Below, piece after piece: positions 1 to 11,523 of a stretch of 64,000 nt of DNA. The notes beneath the pieces are model-generated. The model was not told the DNA's origin. It ran no database searches and worked only from the letters and a program-made list of their open reading frames with translations. A program made the translations under genes and the position numbers. This stretch comes from Ceratorhiza oryzae-sativae (lineage: Eukaryota; Basidiomycota; Agaricomycetes; Cantharellales; Ceratobasidiaceae): NCBI GenBank assembly GCA_030998015.1, contig JARWMV010000054.1:37563-101562 (forward strand), read 5' to 3'. Positions within the stretch are counted from its first letter, which is position 1, and each line of letters starts with the position of its first letter.

Positions 1-421
1 TGGAGGTGCAGCTATTTCATGGTCTGTTAAGAAGCAAGCCACTGTTGCTTTATTGACAATGGAAGCCAAGTACATGGCACTCTCACATGCATGTACTCAG
101 GCACTTTGGCTGTGCCAGTTTCTCAAAGAACTATATTACAAAGCTGATGCACCAACCCTTGTACTTTCAGACAATCTTGCTGCACTTACAATTTCAGTTG
201 AATCACAATACCATGGTTGCTTGAAACATATTAACATTTGCCATCACTTCATGCACAACATCATCAAGCAATGCAAGGTATCCACTTTGTACATACTGTC
301 CAAAGAGAACCTTGCTGATGCATTCACTAAAGTGTTGCTGGCTCCCCAATTTAGTTACCTTGTTAAGTCCATCATGGGGGAACTGTATGCAACAATTGCT
401 GAAATTGAGGAGGACAGGTAA
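1..421 (+). pseudogene. Ty1/copia RNase H C-terminal fragment (copia-1)
   Basis: The window opens inside a copia polyprotein. The reading frame runs from base 2 (GGAAISWSVKK, then TMEAKYMALSHA), the usual RNase H block of copia Pol, through a DNxAA motif and a KHINICHHF-like segment to the terminal ENLADAFTK motif, ending at the TAA at 419-421. Only the last ~140 residues are in the window. It is followed by a polypurine tract and an LTR, so this is the true 3' end of an element in plus orientation. Whether the upstream part is intact cannot be seen. The fragment belongs to a different copia family from the element at 6.7-11.7 kb, since their LTRs do not match. Confidence 0.85.
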
Positions 422-559
422 TCAACTTGTTTAATCAATCTAATAGCTGTATTGAAATAATGGAATTGGTCTGAATGATTGAAAGTCTGAAATGGTCTCT
501 TAAATTGCTTATATTCATTAATATGTTTCTGATTGTTCCTGTAGTTACACTTACTCATT

Positions 560-815
560 AAGGGGGAGTGTAGAATATACATGTACATACTTGAATGATC
601 TAGAATGTATATGAGTCAGTAATCAAGTCAAGTGTGAATGCATCATGTATGTGCAGTATATGTGCAGCAGCATAACACATGACTCACACACTTTTGTAGG
701 GTATAAATAAGGGCTCTGCAAGCCCCTTGTACTCCATCAAATCAACTCACAACAACACATTCTTTTTTAAATTGTTCTATACATATATATATATACATTT
801 GATTTCTATAGAATT
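560..815 (+). repeat. polypurine tract and truncated 3' LTR of copia-1
   Basis: A purine run (AAGGGGGAG, 560-568) is followed by TGTAGAATATACATG, the expected start of an LTR. A promoter-like TATAAATA lies at 702-709. The LTR does not end in the inverted terminus (TATTCTACA) expected from its start. Instead, near 815-820 the sequence passes into an inverted gag fragment of another copia family, so the LTR is probably truncated. An AT microsatellite lies near 783-797. Confidence 0.7.
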
Positions 816-817
816 AA

Positions 818-1424
818 TACCTGTGGTAATCTCATGGTCTTCCTCAATTTTTGTATTTACTAGCTGGCAGTACAGGAAGGATATCAACTGAGCTCCCTTC
901 TCTTCCCACCATTCAATGACTCATGTCCACACCTCTTGCAATGTTTTGGCCTCAATAATATTGATGAGCACCTCATCTTCCATTGTCAATGCAATCTGGG
1001 CACAAGCCTCTTGATTGCATTTTAGCCACTCAGCTAAAGATTTGGTATATTCATTAGACTTGGTCTTGTCTTTAGCATCAGCATCAGTTAGTTCAGACAG
1101 GGGTTTCTCAACTCTGAGAACTATGTCCTCTAAGCCTTGTAGGTGTAGGACCATTTGCTGATGAAATTTCCATGCCATATAATTACATCTGTTGCTCTTT
1201 AGAGCAGGAACATCAAGCAATTTCTTGCTCAAGCAGCTTGGCTTGTGGCTTGCAGACATGCTCCATCTGTTCCCTATGTTTGATACTCTTACTCCCCCAT
1301 CATTGCCAACAGTATTTTTAGCACACTGGCTCTCCCGTTCATTGCTCATCACACTTTGTATCTGCCCAAATACGCTTCCGCCACTCATAGTGTCTTCATA
1401 CATCCCGGTTTTGTCATCTAGCAC
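818..1424 (-). pseudogene. copia gag fragment, inverted
   Basis: Read on the minus strand, this encodes a Gag N-terminus closely similar to that at 11112-11519: shared blocks are SHKPSCLSKKLLDVPALKS, WKFHQQMVLHLQGLEDI, ADAKDK and SLAEWLK. The match continues below 921 (the AT-rich segment about a two-base-pair-interaction-free stretch is not coding there) to about 818. No LTR, protease or pol follows. It is a broken piece of the same family as the 6.7-11.7 kb element, lying tail to tail with copia-1. Confidence 0.8.
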
Positions 1425-2170
1425 TCATATACACTTTCCTCAAGTCCAGGACTGGATTAAGTGTCAGCCACTGGCCAACAGACTCCCCTCGATCCAGGGC
1501 TTAATTAAGTCCCGGTATCGTTCTGACATACAGAAGCAGCCCAGGGACTGAAAGAATCGCATTCCAATGGACTTTCAATTACCGAACTCAGAGCCGAAAA
1601 TCTAGCTAGCGCAAACTAGCGCCCCATGTCTAAGTATGCTTTTTAGCACTCACTAGGTCCCGAGTAGCGCAGGCTACCGGCGCTACTAGGATCTATTCAG
1701 AACTAAAGAGCATACTTGGAAGCTGGACCTCCAGTTCATGTTAGTCAGATTCTCAGCTTTTGGCTGAGAAAACCCTTTGAGCCCCCCGCCGAACAGGGCA
1801 AAATGGCGTCGGATGGACTTGCTCACTGAATGGATTGAATAAAATTACTGTCGGGACTGCTGCCAGAGAAGCCAACGGACAGTAGCGCCCTCGGATTTTC
1901 AGCCTCTCGCCAAGCAGAGTAGTTGACCCTTCAGCACTATTATTGGTCCAAAGAGTACTAATATAGTTCTCCATGCCATCAACCCTCTGGGATCTATTGG
2001 CGGCGAAGTTGGACACCTGGCTGTTGGCTGGGAATTTTCAGCCTCGGTGACGGTTTCCCTCACATGTCGGCATACATAAATATGCCCAGACTCGCTCCCT
2101 CCTCCCCTAGAGGTCACTCACTCACTCATTGACTAGGCTTTTTGTCTTTCCTTCTCTGCATTATCAACTG
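1425..2170. other. intergenic region and chitinase promoter
   Basis: No coding sequence recognised. A short hairpin (TTCTCAGC/GCTGAGAA) lies around 1750-1770. An ATAAATA motif at 2076-2082, about 90 bases before the chitinase start codon, is a plausible TATA element. Short words resembling GCGCTACT/TAGCGCC near 1610-1690 recur near 23.6 kb, but no repeat boundary could be drawn. Confidence 0.4.
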
Positions 2171-3836
2171 ATGCGCGCTGCCTTCAGTACTTGTATTGCT
2201 GCTGGTGCTGCTCACACAGCACTTGCGTGGGCGCGTTACGATGCCCGATATCATCATAGACGACTGGCCTCCACTATGAGCCTCGGGCAGAAGCATAAAG
2301 AGCCCGTCGCTACGAGTTGGTTCGCGTCGTGGAATGCGAAGGATTTCCCGCTTTCGGACATTAGTTGGCCCAAAGTGAGTTACGCTAGCGATGCACCAGA
2401 ACTAAGCATTCAACGTTTTTTGTGGACAGTATACGAACATCGGTTATAGCTTTGGGTGTGAAGGACTGCCTGTTCATTTTGAATAACATGAATGACTCAT
2501 TTTAATAGGCTGACCACGCCCAACGTTAACTTCGTAAACATCTCCGACCCGGACGTGTTCAAGGATTTTGTTTCAACGGCCCATGCGAACGTGAGCCTCT
2601 TTACACACGTAACCGAGGCTAAATATATCAATTGACGTGTCATACGACATAGAGCTGCTCTGCATCCCTTACGCTTGGAGGGTGGACAGGAAGTCAATAC
2701 TTTAGCACGGCAGTCGCAACGGCTGAAAATAGGACGGCGTTCGTCAAAACGCTTTCGACCCTTGTGTATGAACACCAGCTCGATGGGTTGGATTTCGAGT
2801 ATGTGTCATGCCCTTTCCTTGAAGCTCTAATAGTTGCTGAATGAGGTATTAAAGTTGGGAATATCCCTACGCAGATGGGATTGGCTGTAACACCAAATCC
2901 CCCAACGACACCGCTAACTTTCTCGCATTCCTTACCGAACTTCGTACGGCTCTACCGGATACTACCTTAACCGCTGCCGCCGCCATCGTGCCCTTCAGTT
3001 CCGCTGACGGAACACCTTCAACCGATGTGTCCGAATTCGCTTCCGTCTTGGACTACATAGCGATCATGAATTATGACATTTGGGGACCGTGGAGCGACAC
3101 GGTGGGGCCCAATGCGCCGCTGAACGATACGTGTGTGGCAGATCCGTCTGAAAAGGTTGGCAGTGCTGTGAGCGCTATCCATGCGTGGACAGCTGCTGGG
3201 ATTCCCCCAGACCAGCTCGTGTTGGGCGTCGCGGCATATGGTCACTCGTATGTGGTTGCTCCCTCTACGGCTATCTCAAACTCTTCAAACACGCTCGTAC
3301 CCTATCCTGCGTTCAACAAATCAGCTCATCCTCAGGGTGATGCCTGGGATACCATAGTGCCTTACGATGTATGCGGCAACCCTGAGGTGTTGGGCGGAAA
3401 CTGGAATTTCTGGGGTTTGATTGAGGGTGGGTTTTTGAATAGGAACGGCACGGTAAACTCGGCAGAGGGGATAATGTATCGATACGACGAGTGCAGCCAG
3501 ACTGTAGGATATATTTTCTTCTGTTTCACTGGTTGTTCGATATTGACGCTAGCTTTAGCCATATGTGTACAACCGAACCTCTGAAATTATGGTTTCATAT
3601 GACGATGCAACATCGTTTGGTAGAAGCTCTCATTTTCTCTGCCTTGATCGCTTCTGATTCTCTGCTTCCCAATGTCAGCTGCAAAAGGCCATTTCATCAA
3701 AAGCCTTGGCCTCCGTGGCTTCGCCATGTGGGAAACAGGCGGCGACTATCATGACATTCTCCTCGACTCGATTCGTTCTGCTGCCGACTTCCCCAAGGTT
3801 GGTGACAACGAGGAAGAGTGCGAAGAAGATTATTGA
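2171..3836 (+). CDS. secreted GH18 (class V) chitinase, seven exons
   Basis: Hydrolyses beta-1,4-N-acetylglucosamine chains. Exons: 2171-2374, 2430-2455, 2509-2590, 2653-2798, 2855-3503, 3559-3619, 3679-3836; all introns are GT-AG of 53-62 nt and all phases agree, giving 441 residues. Residues 1-22 (MRAAFSTCIAAGAA...) form a signal peptide. The substrate-site strand reads SLTLGGW. The catalytic motif DGLDFDWEYPYADG is split by intron 4 and keeps the proton-donor Glu. Later blocks are YIAIMNYDIWG, GVAAYGHSY and the C-terminal LRGFAMWETGGD. The protein ends with an acidic tail, EEECEEDY. No carbohydrate-binding module is seen. It could remodel the fungus's own wall or degrade other chitin; the sequence does not decide. 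All family residues are intact, so it is probably functional. Confidence 0.9.
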
Positions 3837-4075
3837 CCGTAGCATGGTTGTAAAGCGCCTGCTTTGATTAGGATTACGAGTCGATCTCCTGAACATAGGT
3901 ATACCTGCTACTGGCGGCAATTGTTTCTTCCCGCTTTCCTATTTAGCGACATTACATACAAATACATACAGTCTTTAGTATTTTCAAATACGAATCCTAA
4001 ATTTGACACACAAGAAATTTTTGAGTGTTTTGGTCCTAGAGGTCTCGGCAAGAATACTTGATATATACTCGCGCA
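3837..4075. other. chitinase 3' flank
   Basis: AT-rich non-coding sequence downstream of the chitinase stop. No clear terminator or other element was recognised. It ends at the 3' tail of the LINE relic. Confidence 0.4.
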
Positions 4076-4950
4076 TTTATTCCATTTTATTTTATTGAAT
4101 CAGGTGTTATTTAGCGTCGTCGCGGGGATAAGCCCTATAATGCGACGTGCAGAGCTGTTCCAGGGAGAACTCGAGGGGACGGAGTGAGAGAGGGAGCACG
4201 GACAGAGCACAGAGCAGGCAAAATACAGTATTCTGTAGCGGAGAGCGTCTAAGATGTATTCTACTGCCCGTGGGCGGGACTAATTATGGAGGAGAAAAAA
4301 TGGGAAACGGTATATGATGGACTATCGAAGTGTATCCTCAAAACGGCTCGTGGCACGCAAGTAATCGAAGAGAGGGGAGCAGACCTTCGTGGCATGAAAT
4401 GGGTAGTCAAGGGACAGAGGTTCAAGCCCTGCTGACTCCAGGTAGATGTAGCGCTGTGAAGCGTAGTGTGGGCATTGTAGTATAAGGTGAGGGACGTTTT
4501 CAGGCGAGGCCGGGCAGAAAGGGCAGTCGGGAGAGATTGTCGGTTGGAGACTGTGCGGGTGTTGATTTAGCTGGACGTGATCGTTAATGATGCGGAGGGG
4601 GAACGGCCCTGGATCTTTGGAGGGCTCGAGTGTGCATTAGGAAATTGGGTGGCGACAGGGGAGGGTATCGGGCGTAGAACGTCTCGCTGGCCGGGAAGGC
4701 CCGCCAGAACAGGGATGCAGCCTTGATGTTTCTCTCTTTAAGGGAGCATCTGAAGGTTGAATGGTTGATCAGAGGCGGCTGGGTGCGGAGTCGGTCTAGG
4801 ATGAGGCTGCAGGTAGCTGAGTTGATTATGTGATGTACGACGACCCAATGCTGATCAGTTTTTATGAACGGTATGCGACTGTTACCCATATCTTTGCGTA
4901 TGTTTTCTCCCACAATATATTCCTCAAATTTGTTGGAAATCACACATTGC
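4076..4950 (-). pseudogene. LINE-type retrotransposon 3' relic
   Basis: On the minus strand, a frame in about 4300-4620 reads NDHVQLNQHPH, then CPFCPASPENVPHLILQCPHY: the CxxC...H....C zinc knuckle that ends fungal non-LTR reverse transcriptases after their RNase H domain. An upstream frame (4943-4584) is offset, so the reading frame is broken. The minus-strand 3' end is A-rich (AATAAAATAAAATGG at about 4080-4100), as expected of a LINE tail. Reverse transcriptase is absent, so this is 5'-truncated and dead. Similar C-termini occur at 39.4-40.7 kb and 60.5-61.4 kb, but the three are not near-identical. Confidence 0.7.
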
Positions 4951-6683
4951 TATGCGCATAAAGTTATGTGTTTTACAATGCTCTGTGTGTACTCGCCGCT
5001 GTGGCGATCCCGTTTAATCACATTTTAGGGACAAAAAGGTTACTCTGCACCCACAAACTTCGGATAGTCGTTTCAACTTGAATTTGCCAAGACAAAGGTT
5101 GCTATTTATTCATTCAATATGCTCACAGATTGACCAACAGCCGTAATCAGTGAATAACACATGGACAATCGATACCCTTGTTTCATTCCTGAACGTTACT
5201 CGTAAACGTAACACAGAGGCCATTGCCTCGTATCCATCATATCTCCAATGCTGTACGGTTTATACATCCCTAAATTCCCGTCAGATCCGAATGGCAAAAT
5301 TCAGATCATGGAAGAAAGTCCTTTACCGGCAGTTGGTATTATGCTCGTCTTGTTCAGCCAGGGGGTTGACCATTGGGAAACTGTACCAGCGATGAGACGT
5401 TCTGCAAAATAGTTAATTGGTGACTAAACATTGTGTCTCGGGACCTACCCGGACAGAGCCACCGCGAAAGGCTTGCTTGTTGAGTGGGCTTTTCTCCTGC
5501 CAGAGCTACCATATACGGTCGACATTCTAAGGATATCCAATTGACTTTCTCGGCGATGATGAGCTGAAAGGGTTACTGATTGCATGGTGCAAGTGAAACA
5601 TTGACTGACGATTTATAAGAGTGTCAATCCATGTCCATTCAGAGGCGAGAACTACACGAACTCACGTCGTTTGCGGAAAATGTAGGTGACCCAAGAGTAA
5701 ATGGACAAGCACTTGTGTTAAATGACCCTTCAGGGCAAAGTCCGGCTAGATCTCTGATAAATGAAAAATAAATCCAGCGTTGCATCATCATGAATGAGCG
5801 CTCACCCTCCTACAATTGCATGAATACCAGTGTGCATGCCAAGGGGCATCTCTAGGTAGTATTGAAACGCCGTAAAGTTACTGTTTTGAGTCTCAAGGAG
5901 CTGCTTGACTTCTTTTTGAGTGAATGTAGAGGTTGCCGATATGTTTGCAACGTCATAACATCCTAGGTATGGGCGGAATTGGCGACGAAGCTTGTGTGCT
6001 CTAGGAACAAAAATCTCAGTTATATAACTGCTATAAATCTAGATACGAACATAGGGTAAGCAAGCTTAAGGTCTAGTCCGCCGGTTCTCACGGTAAAATC
6101 ACTATTGATGGAATATTCAGCGCGATGCATGAGGTTGGTTCAGGACTATTCAACCCACTGGTTGGGATCGCCGAACCCTCCAAGGCCAAATTTCGGGTCA
6201 ACATCCCAAATGGAGCTATTCTCAAAAATTGCGGCATCTGGGAACACATAGTTTCAGCCAACGCCTCAGATGTCTTCACCAGTGACATACCGTACTCCCA
6301 CGCTGTTGAGTGGATAAAAGCCATCAGCTCGGCTTATGCTCGAACAAATTTACTAAAGTGGTCACCCCAATCTAGGGTACCAAGCGTAAGGAATAAGTAC
6401 ACTGCAGGTTGATTGAAATCTGCCTACAAGGTGCAACGCCCTTATAACCACACTTATCACGAAGAGCCTGTGTCCATTGGTATACATAAAGTCTGAAAGA
6501 TCTGAGATTAAATCATATGTCTAGTACGTTCCAACCTCGAATTGATGATCCAGCTCACCGGTGCCATGGAAGAAAAAGGCCAGTAGAATGTATAAGGGCT
6601 GAAATATAGTCAGCCTTACTGTCCCTTGTACAAACCAAGCCTACTGACGGTTGAGGTTCATGTGTCTGGGTGGAACTGTTTAG

Positions 6684-6920
6684 TCTCACGCAGGGAGGTT
6701 TCTTGTGGCTAAGATACAAATCGTACTACAGAGTACAGTGTGAATAGAATACATGAGAAAAGAAAGAAAATACAATACCTTAGCTCAACTACGAAGGTAG
6801 AGAACTAAGGAAGAAGAAAAGGGGGTTTCCCGCGAACTTGTGCATGATATCAGAGAGAGGGGGATAGGAAACAGAAACAAATATGCGCATACATACACGC
6901 ATATGATTGTAAATTCAACA
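6684..6920 (-). repeat. 3' LTR of copia-2
   Basis: 237 bp. On the minus strand it starts TGTTGAATTTACAATC and ends GCGTGAGA, so the termini are TG...GA rather than TG...CA. It holds about 53 bp near 6735 that the 5' LTR lacks. Identity of the ends is confirmed by the TSD here and by an independent TSD around the solo LTR at 38643. Confidence 0.85.
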
Positions 6921-6972
6921 CGCCCACTCAATCCTATGTGTGAATGTGCAGATAAAAGAAAAGAAAAGAATT

Positions 6973-8500
6973 TCACACCATTCCCATTGCAGACACAAAG
7001 CAAGTAAACTTGAGGCATCCTAGGGGCTTAGTAAGCGCATCTGCAAGCTGTTTCTCTGTAGGTATATATTGCAGGTTGAGTTCTTTCAGAGCAATCACTT
7101 TGCAAATAAAATGATACTTGACACGTATATGCTTTGTTGTCTGATGATTGACAGGATTCTTAGCTAGGGCCATAGCAGACTGGTTGTCCAAGAATAAGGG
7201 AGTAGTGCCCTCAGAGAGAAAACCAAGTTCAGATAAAAATTGGCAAATCCATAAAAGTTTGTGTCTGGCACTAGCATTGGCAACATATTCGGCTTTGGTA
7301 CTTGATAGGGAAATAGTTGGCTGTTTCTGAGATGAGTAAGCAATTACGCCACCAGCATGTAAGAACACCCAGCTGGTAGTCAAATGGCTTGTATGCTTAT
7401 CACCAGCATAATCAGTGTCAACATATCCAAGCAGATTTAAATTGCAAAAGCAATTATAGACAATGCCTAAGTCCATAGTACCTTTGAGATAGTGTAGAAC
7501 TTGCTTGCTGGAGTTCCAGTGTTCTTTGCTGGGATTCATCACATGTTGCACAAGTATACCAGTAGCATAAGCAATGTTGGGTTGGGTAGAAATCATAGCA
7601 TACATAAGAGACCCAATGAGCTGCTGGTAGCAGTTCCAATTGATCAATGGCACTTCAAGCTTTGGTAGATTGGGAGATTTGGCCATCAGAGTTTCACATG
7701 ATTTGCAGTCAGACATATTGAAGTGAGCAAGAATATTGTTGATATAACAGTGCTGAGAGATCTTGAGGGTTCCAGCACTGCAATTGTGCTGAATTTCAAT
7801 GCCTATGAACATTTTGGCCTTGCCTAGATTGATGATTTCTAGTGATTCAGCAATTTTAGCCTTAACCTTATTGAGGATTCCTGTAGACAATCCAGCAAGT
7901 AGCATATCATCCACATTGCTAAGTATAATTGCTACTTCATCACCATTGCGTAGCCAGAATACAGAGCAATCCATATCACATTGTTTAAATCCTATATCTT
8001 CAAGGATTTTCTTGAGATGCATATAGAAGGCTTGTGCCACCTGTTTGAGACTGTAAATCACCTTGTTGAGCTTCCAGACAGATTCCAGGCCTTTGAAAAA
8101 GCCTGGAGGTTGCTCCATATAAATCTCCTCATTGAGATCCCCATGTAAAAAGGCTGTTTTAATGTTGATTTGGAGAAGCTTGAGGTCTAGAGCAGCTACA
8201 ATGCTTAAGAGTGTCCATAAGGAATTGGCAGCAGCAACAGGTGATGAAATTTTGACAAAGTTGACTCCAGGGTGCTGAGAAAAGCCCTTCGCAACTAATT
8301 GAGCCTTGTAGCGAATGATCTTGCCATCAGCTCCACACGTGTAGTCAAAACCCCATCAGCATTTAACAACATTTTTGTTGATAGGACAGCTCATGAGCAT
8401 CCATACTTCATGCTGCTTGATCAATTTGAGCTCTTCTGTCATTGCTTCAAGCCACAGATTTGTGTCTGGGCAATGCATGGCTTCCTCAAACATCTGAGGC
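6973..8500 (-). pseudogene. copia-2 reverse transcriptase and RNase H
   Basis: Minus strand, from about 8500 down. Blocks seen: ADGKIIRYKAQLVAKGFSQH, INIKTAFLHGDLNEEIYMEQ, then NVDDMLLAG, then RNase H with SLSSTKAEYVA and the terminal KQLADALTKPL. The first RT catalytic Asp (IDVKTAF in the family) is Asn here, and YVDD reads NVDD. An in-frame TGA sits in KC-stop-WGFDY near 8355. The domain is recognisable but cannot be active as read. Confidence 0.85.
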
Positions 8501-8543
8501 AGTGATTCCATTATTGCAGTAAGTGCCTCTTCATCTCCTAATC

Positions 8544-8744
8544 TAGAGATGTCGCGCGAGAATACCGGCGCATACCCGCACTGGATTTGCTCGGCGAGTT
8601 CGAATCCGTTGAAAAAACTGTATATATGCGCGGAAACCTCTCAGCGGCGCGAACATGCGCATATATGCAGTTTTTTCAACGGATTCGAACTCACCGAGCA
8701 AATCCAGTGCGGGTATGCGCCGGTATTCTCGCGCGACATCTCTA
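8544..8744. mobile_element. palindromic hAT-type MITE inside copia-2
   Basis: 201 bp, almost wholly an inverted repeat. The left arm begins TAGAGATGTCGCGCGAGAAT and the right arm is its reverse complement over about 86 bp with two mismatches, leaving a loop of under 30 bp. An 8 bp direct repeat TCCTAATC flanks it (8536-8543 and 8745-8752). An 8 bp TSD with TAGAG termini is the hAT superfamily signature. It has no coding capacity. Both arms contain GTTCGAATCC, similar to a Pol III B box, which may be chance. It interrupts the linker between integrase and RT of the host element. Confidence 0.85.
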
Positions 8745-8819
8745 TCCTAATCCATCTGTATGTGCTAAATCACCCACTTGTGCTCTGTATTGTACAGGTG
8801 CTCTTTGTTTGCGCATAGA

Positions 8820-9902
8820 TCAATGCACTGGCAGTGGATCTGGCTGTAAAAAAACTATTTCTTGGTCTTCAGACTCCAAGTCCAGGCTCTCAGATGGTAA
8901 GGCTTCTGGTTCATTGGGTATATGCGCAGGTTCTGACAATTCAAGTGGTTTATCAGATGATTTGGGTGAGTGAATTTCTATCTGAATGGGTGGTAATTCA
9001 TCTGATTTACCCTCATCGTCATTGGTAGGACTTTCATCATGATCCTTGATAACCATGCGCTGCTGATTGTCCAGCCCTTCATCAAAGACTACATCACGTG
9101 AGGTGATTATGCAACTGGTACTGCACTGAGCAAGCATGTGCACCTTCCTATTAGGAGCAAATCCGAGGTATATGCACTTGATTGAGTGCACTTGGAGCTT
9201 TGTGCACATATTATCAGGCATGCAAGCCCAGGCCTTGCATCCAAACATATGTAATCCTGATACATTTGGGATCTTGCCACTAAATGCCTTGCTCAGCATT
9301 CAGCCATCTAGGCATTTCTTCGGTGTTACATTCCACAGGTGAGCTGCATGTAAGATTGCATAACCCCAATATTTCTCAGGTAAATGTGTGTTGAATCGCA
9401 TTGCGTGCTGACAGTTGTTTAGGGTACGTATCACTTGCTTGGCTACGCCATTACTGGCTGATGAATCTGCTTTGGTCTTTTGGTGCTGGATCCCTTCTGC
9501 TTGCAAGAAAGCCTTGAAGGCATTTGACCTGTACTCACCACCACCATCTGTCTGTAAGTGTTTAATTTGCCTTCCCATAAGATTCTCAATTGACACTTTG
9601 AGGTCCTTGAATTGACCCACATAATTGCTCTTGTTGTGCAATAAATGCATGAATATCTTGCAGGACTTATCATCAATTGTTACAGCAAAATATTGGAATC
9701 CTCCAATTGCTTGAACAGGTAAGGGGCCATGTAGATTGCTGTGCATAAGCTCAAGTACCTCAGAGGTACAAGTTTGGGATGGTGGAAAGGGTGCGCATGT
9801 ATGCTTCCCCTGGAGGCATGGGCCGCATTTTGACTTGGGAGGTGAGCAGTTTCCCACTATGTCCATCCCTTCAACCACACTTTTCCTCACCATATCTAGC
9901 AT
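8820..9902 (-). pseudogene. copia-2 integrase and linker
   Basis: Two minus-strand frames separated by a stop at 9300. The first holds a Cys pair (SKCGPCLQGKHTC), then the integrase core HSNLHGPLPVQA...TDGGGEYRS...SSASNGVAKQ. In copia integrases the first catalytic residue (D in DLHGP) is Asn here and the catalytic Glu of NGVAE is Lys, so two of the three DDE residues are lost. The second frame carries the HMFGCKAW and YLGFAPNRK blocks and an acidic linker. Confidence 0.85.
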
Positions 9903-10346
9903 GTATTCATAGTTTAGGTGACCAAATCAGTGGTGCCAGGTAGGTAGGTCTGCTTGCATGACTGTACTTGCAGTATATGCAATGAATTCTTGGGCCTGTA
10001 AATCACTATTGTTATTTTTGCTGTCTGGCTCTACAAAGGCTGTATGTGTGGTAGAATTGGTGTGTGTAATTTTCACTTGAACCTTGTAGAGTTGCCCTGA
10101 CTGCTTTGCCCATCCTATTTCATCGCCTCAACTGTCCTGACTAATCATAATTGCACCAATGCCTCTCTGGAACAGGACATTCGTCCACTTCTTGTTGAGT
10201 TGGGTCACCAACATCAGGCTTGTGTTTAGATTGGGTATGTGCAGCACTGATTCCATGTATGCATTGGTCTCATGACCCTTGCAATTATGAAGTGTGACTA
10301 AGATTCAGCCAATGCCGACTGCATATATCTTGGTTCCATTGCCAAC

Positions 10347-11078
10347 TCAAACTGGGACTGGGGGTACAAGGGACTGGTAAGTCGAAAACCATTTGCACTG
10401 AGGGGTCATGTGACAAGATGCCCCTGAGTCGATCAGCCAATAGTGCACAGCTGTCTCTTCATCAACTACAGGTAGCGCATATAGTGTCAGCATAACTGGT
10501 ATGTTGTCCATAGCTATGAATGTCATTGTGATCTGCGCTGACTTGGCTTTTGGCTTCATATCACTGGACTTGTCCTTGTCCTTGTCTTTTCCTTTGCCCT
10601 TGTCCTTTGGTGACTGCCACTTTTGAAATGGACCTTGGCCCTCTGTGCCACCTCCTTTTGCCCAGCATTTAGCCCTTAAGTGTCCAGGCTTGCTGCAATT
10701 GGAGCAGGTCTTAGTGCTCTGTCTTGAGGGCTGCTCCTTCACCTTCAACATTGTAGCTTTGCCCTTGGCAATGCTCATGAACATCCCAGTGAGTCCAAGA
10801 CCCTTCTTGCAACGCTCTTCTTTGGCTAATGTGGCCTTTATAACCAAGTTGTAGGTAATCAAACCCAATTGATTCAACATCTGGATGACTGTGCTGACAA
10901 TGGCATACAATGGAGGTAACACATTCATTATAATTTGAGCAAGCATAGAGTTGCTAATTGGTTTGCCTAGTGTTTTCATCTTCAAAGCAATTGTATGGAG
11001 GGAATATATACCTGCAGTAATGTCATGATCTTCTTCAATCTTTGTATTGACTAGTTGGTGGTACAGGAAGGGTATCAA
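10347..11078 (-). pseudogene. copia-2 Gag C-terminus, zinc knuckle and protease
   Basis: Minus-strand frame with a CCHC knuckle CSNCSKPGHLRAKC, a Lys/Asp-rich stretch, and the aspartic protease motif WLIDSGASCHMTP. The frame is open for 243 residues, but it is separated from the Gag N-terminus (11112-11519) by a stop near 11100 and from the integrase by about 440 bp containing stops. Confidence 0.85.
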
Positions 11079-11111
11079 TTGAGCTCCCTTCCCTACCCAC
11101 TGCTCAACAAC

Positions 11112-11519
11112 TCATGTCCATGCCTCTTGTGATGTTTTGGCCTTGATGATATTGGCTAGTGCCTTGTCTTCCATTGCCAATGCAATCTGGGCAAGAGCCT
11201 CTTGATCATGTTTTAGCCACTCAGCTAGGGATTCAGTATATTCGCTCAACCTTGATTTGTCTTTGGCATTGGCATTGGTGAGTTCAGCCAGGGGTTTCTT
11301 GACTCCAAGAACAATGTCCTCTAGGCCTTGTAGGTGTAGGACCATTTGCTGATGAAATTTCCATGCTGTGTAATTAGATCTGTCACTCTTCAGAGTGGGA
11401 ACATCAAGCAACTTCTTGCTCAAGTAGCTCGGCTTGTGGCTTGAAGACATTGCTGGCGGGACTGTTACCAGGTTGACAGGGCTCTCTGGTTTTGTACTAG
11501 TAGAGGCGGCAGGGCTCAT
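11112..11519 (-). pseudogene. copia-2 Gag N-terminus
   Basis: 135-residue frame starting at the ATG at 11517-11519, which lies inside the primer-binding site. It contains SHKPSYLSKKLLDVPTLKS, WKFHQQMVLHLQGLEDI and SLAEWLK, closely matching the fragment at 818-1424. In an intact element it would run on into the zinc-knuckle frame. Confidence 0.8.
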
Positions 11520-11523
11520 AACC
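11510..11523 (-). promoter_or_regulatory. primer-binding site (initiator tRNA-Met anticodon half)
   Basis: The plus strand here reads CAGGGCTCATAACC and directly abuts the 5' LTR. This is identical to the anticodon stem-loop of eukaryotic initiator tRNA-Met (CAGGGCUCAUAACC in yeast), so the minus strand can pair with it. Priming from a tRNA-iMet half molecule is known for Drosophila copia and relatives. The gag ATG is embedded in the site. Confidence 0.8.

Noticed and set aside
5150..6412. Plus-strand open frames at 5150-5395 and 6125-6412
   Set aside because: They are antisense to exons and introns of the tyrosinase A pseudogene, which explains the region.
8544..8744. tRNA-derived SINE, because of the GTTCGAATCC motif
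   Set aside because: No A box or tRNA fold; the terminal repeats and 8 bp duplication identify a DNA-transposon MITE.
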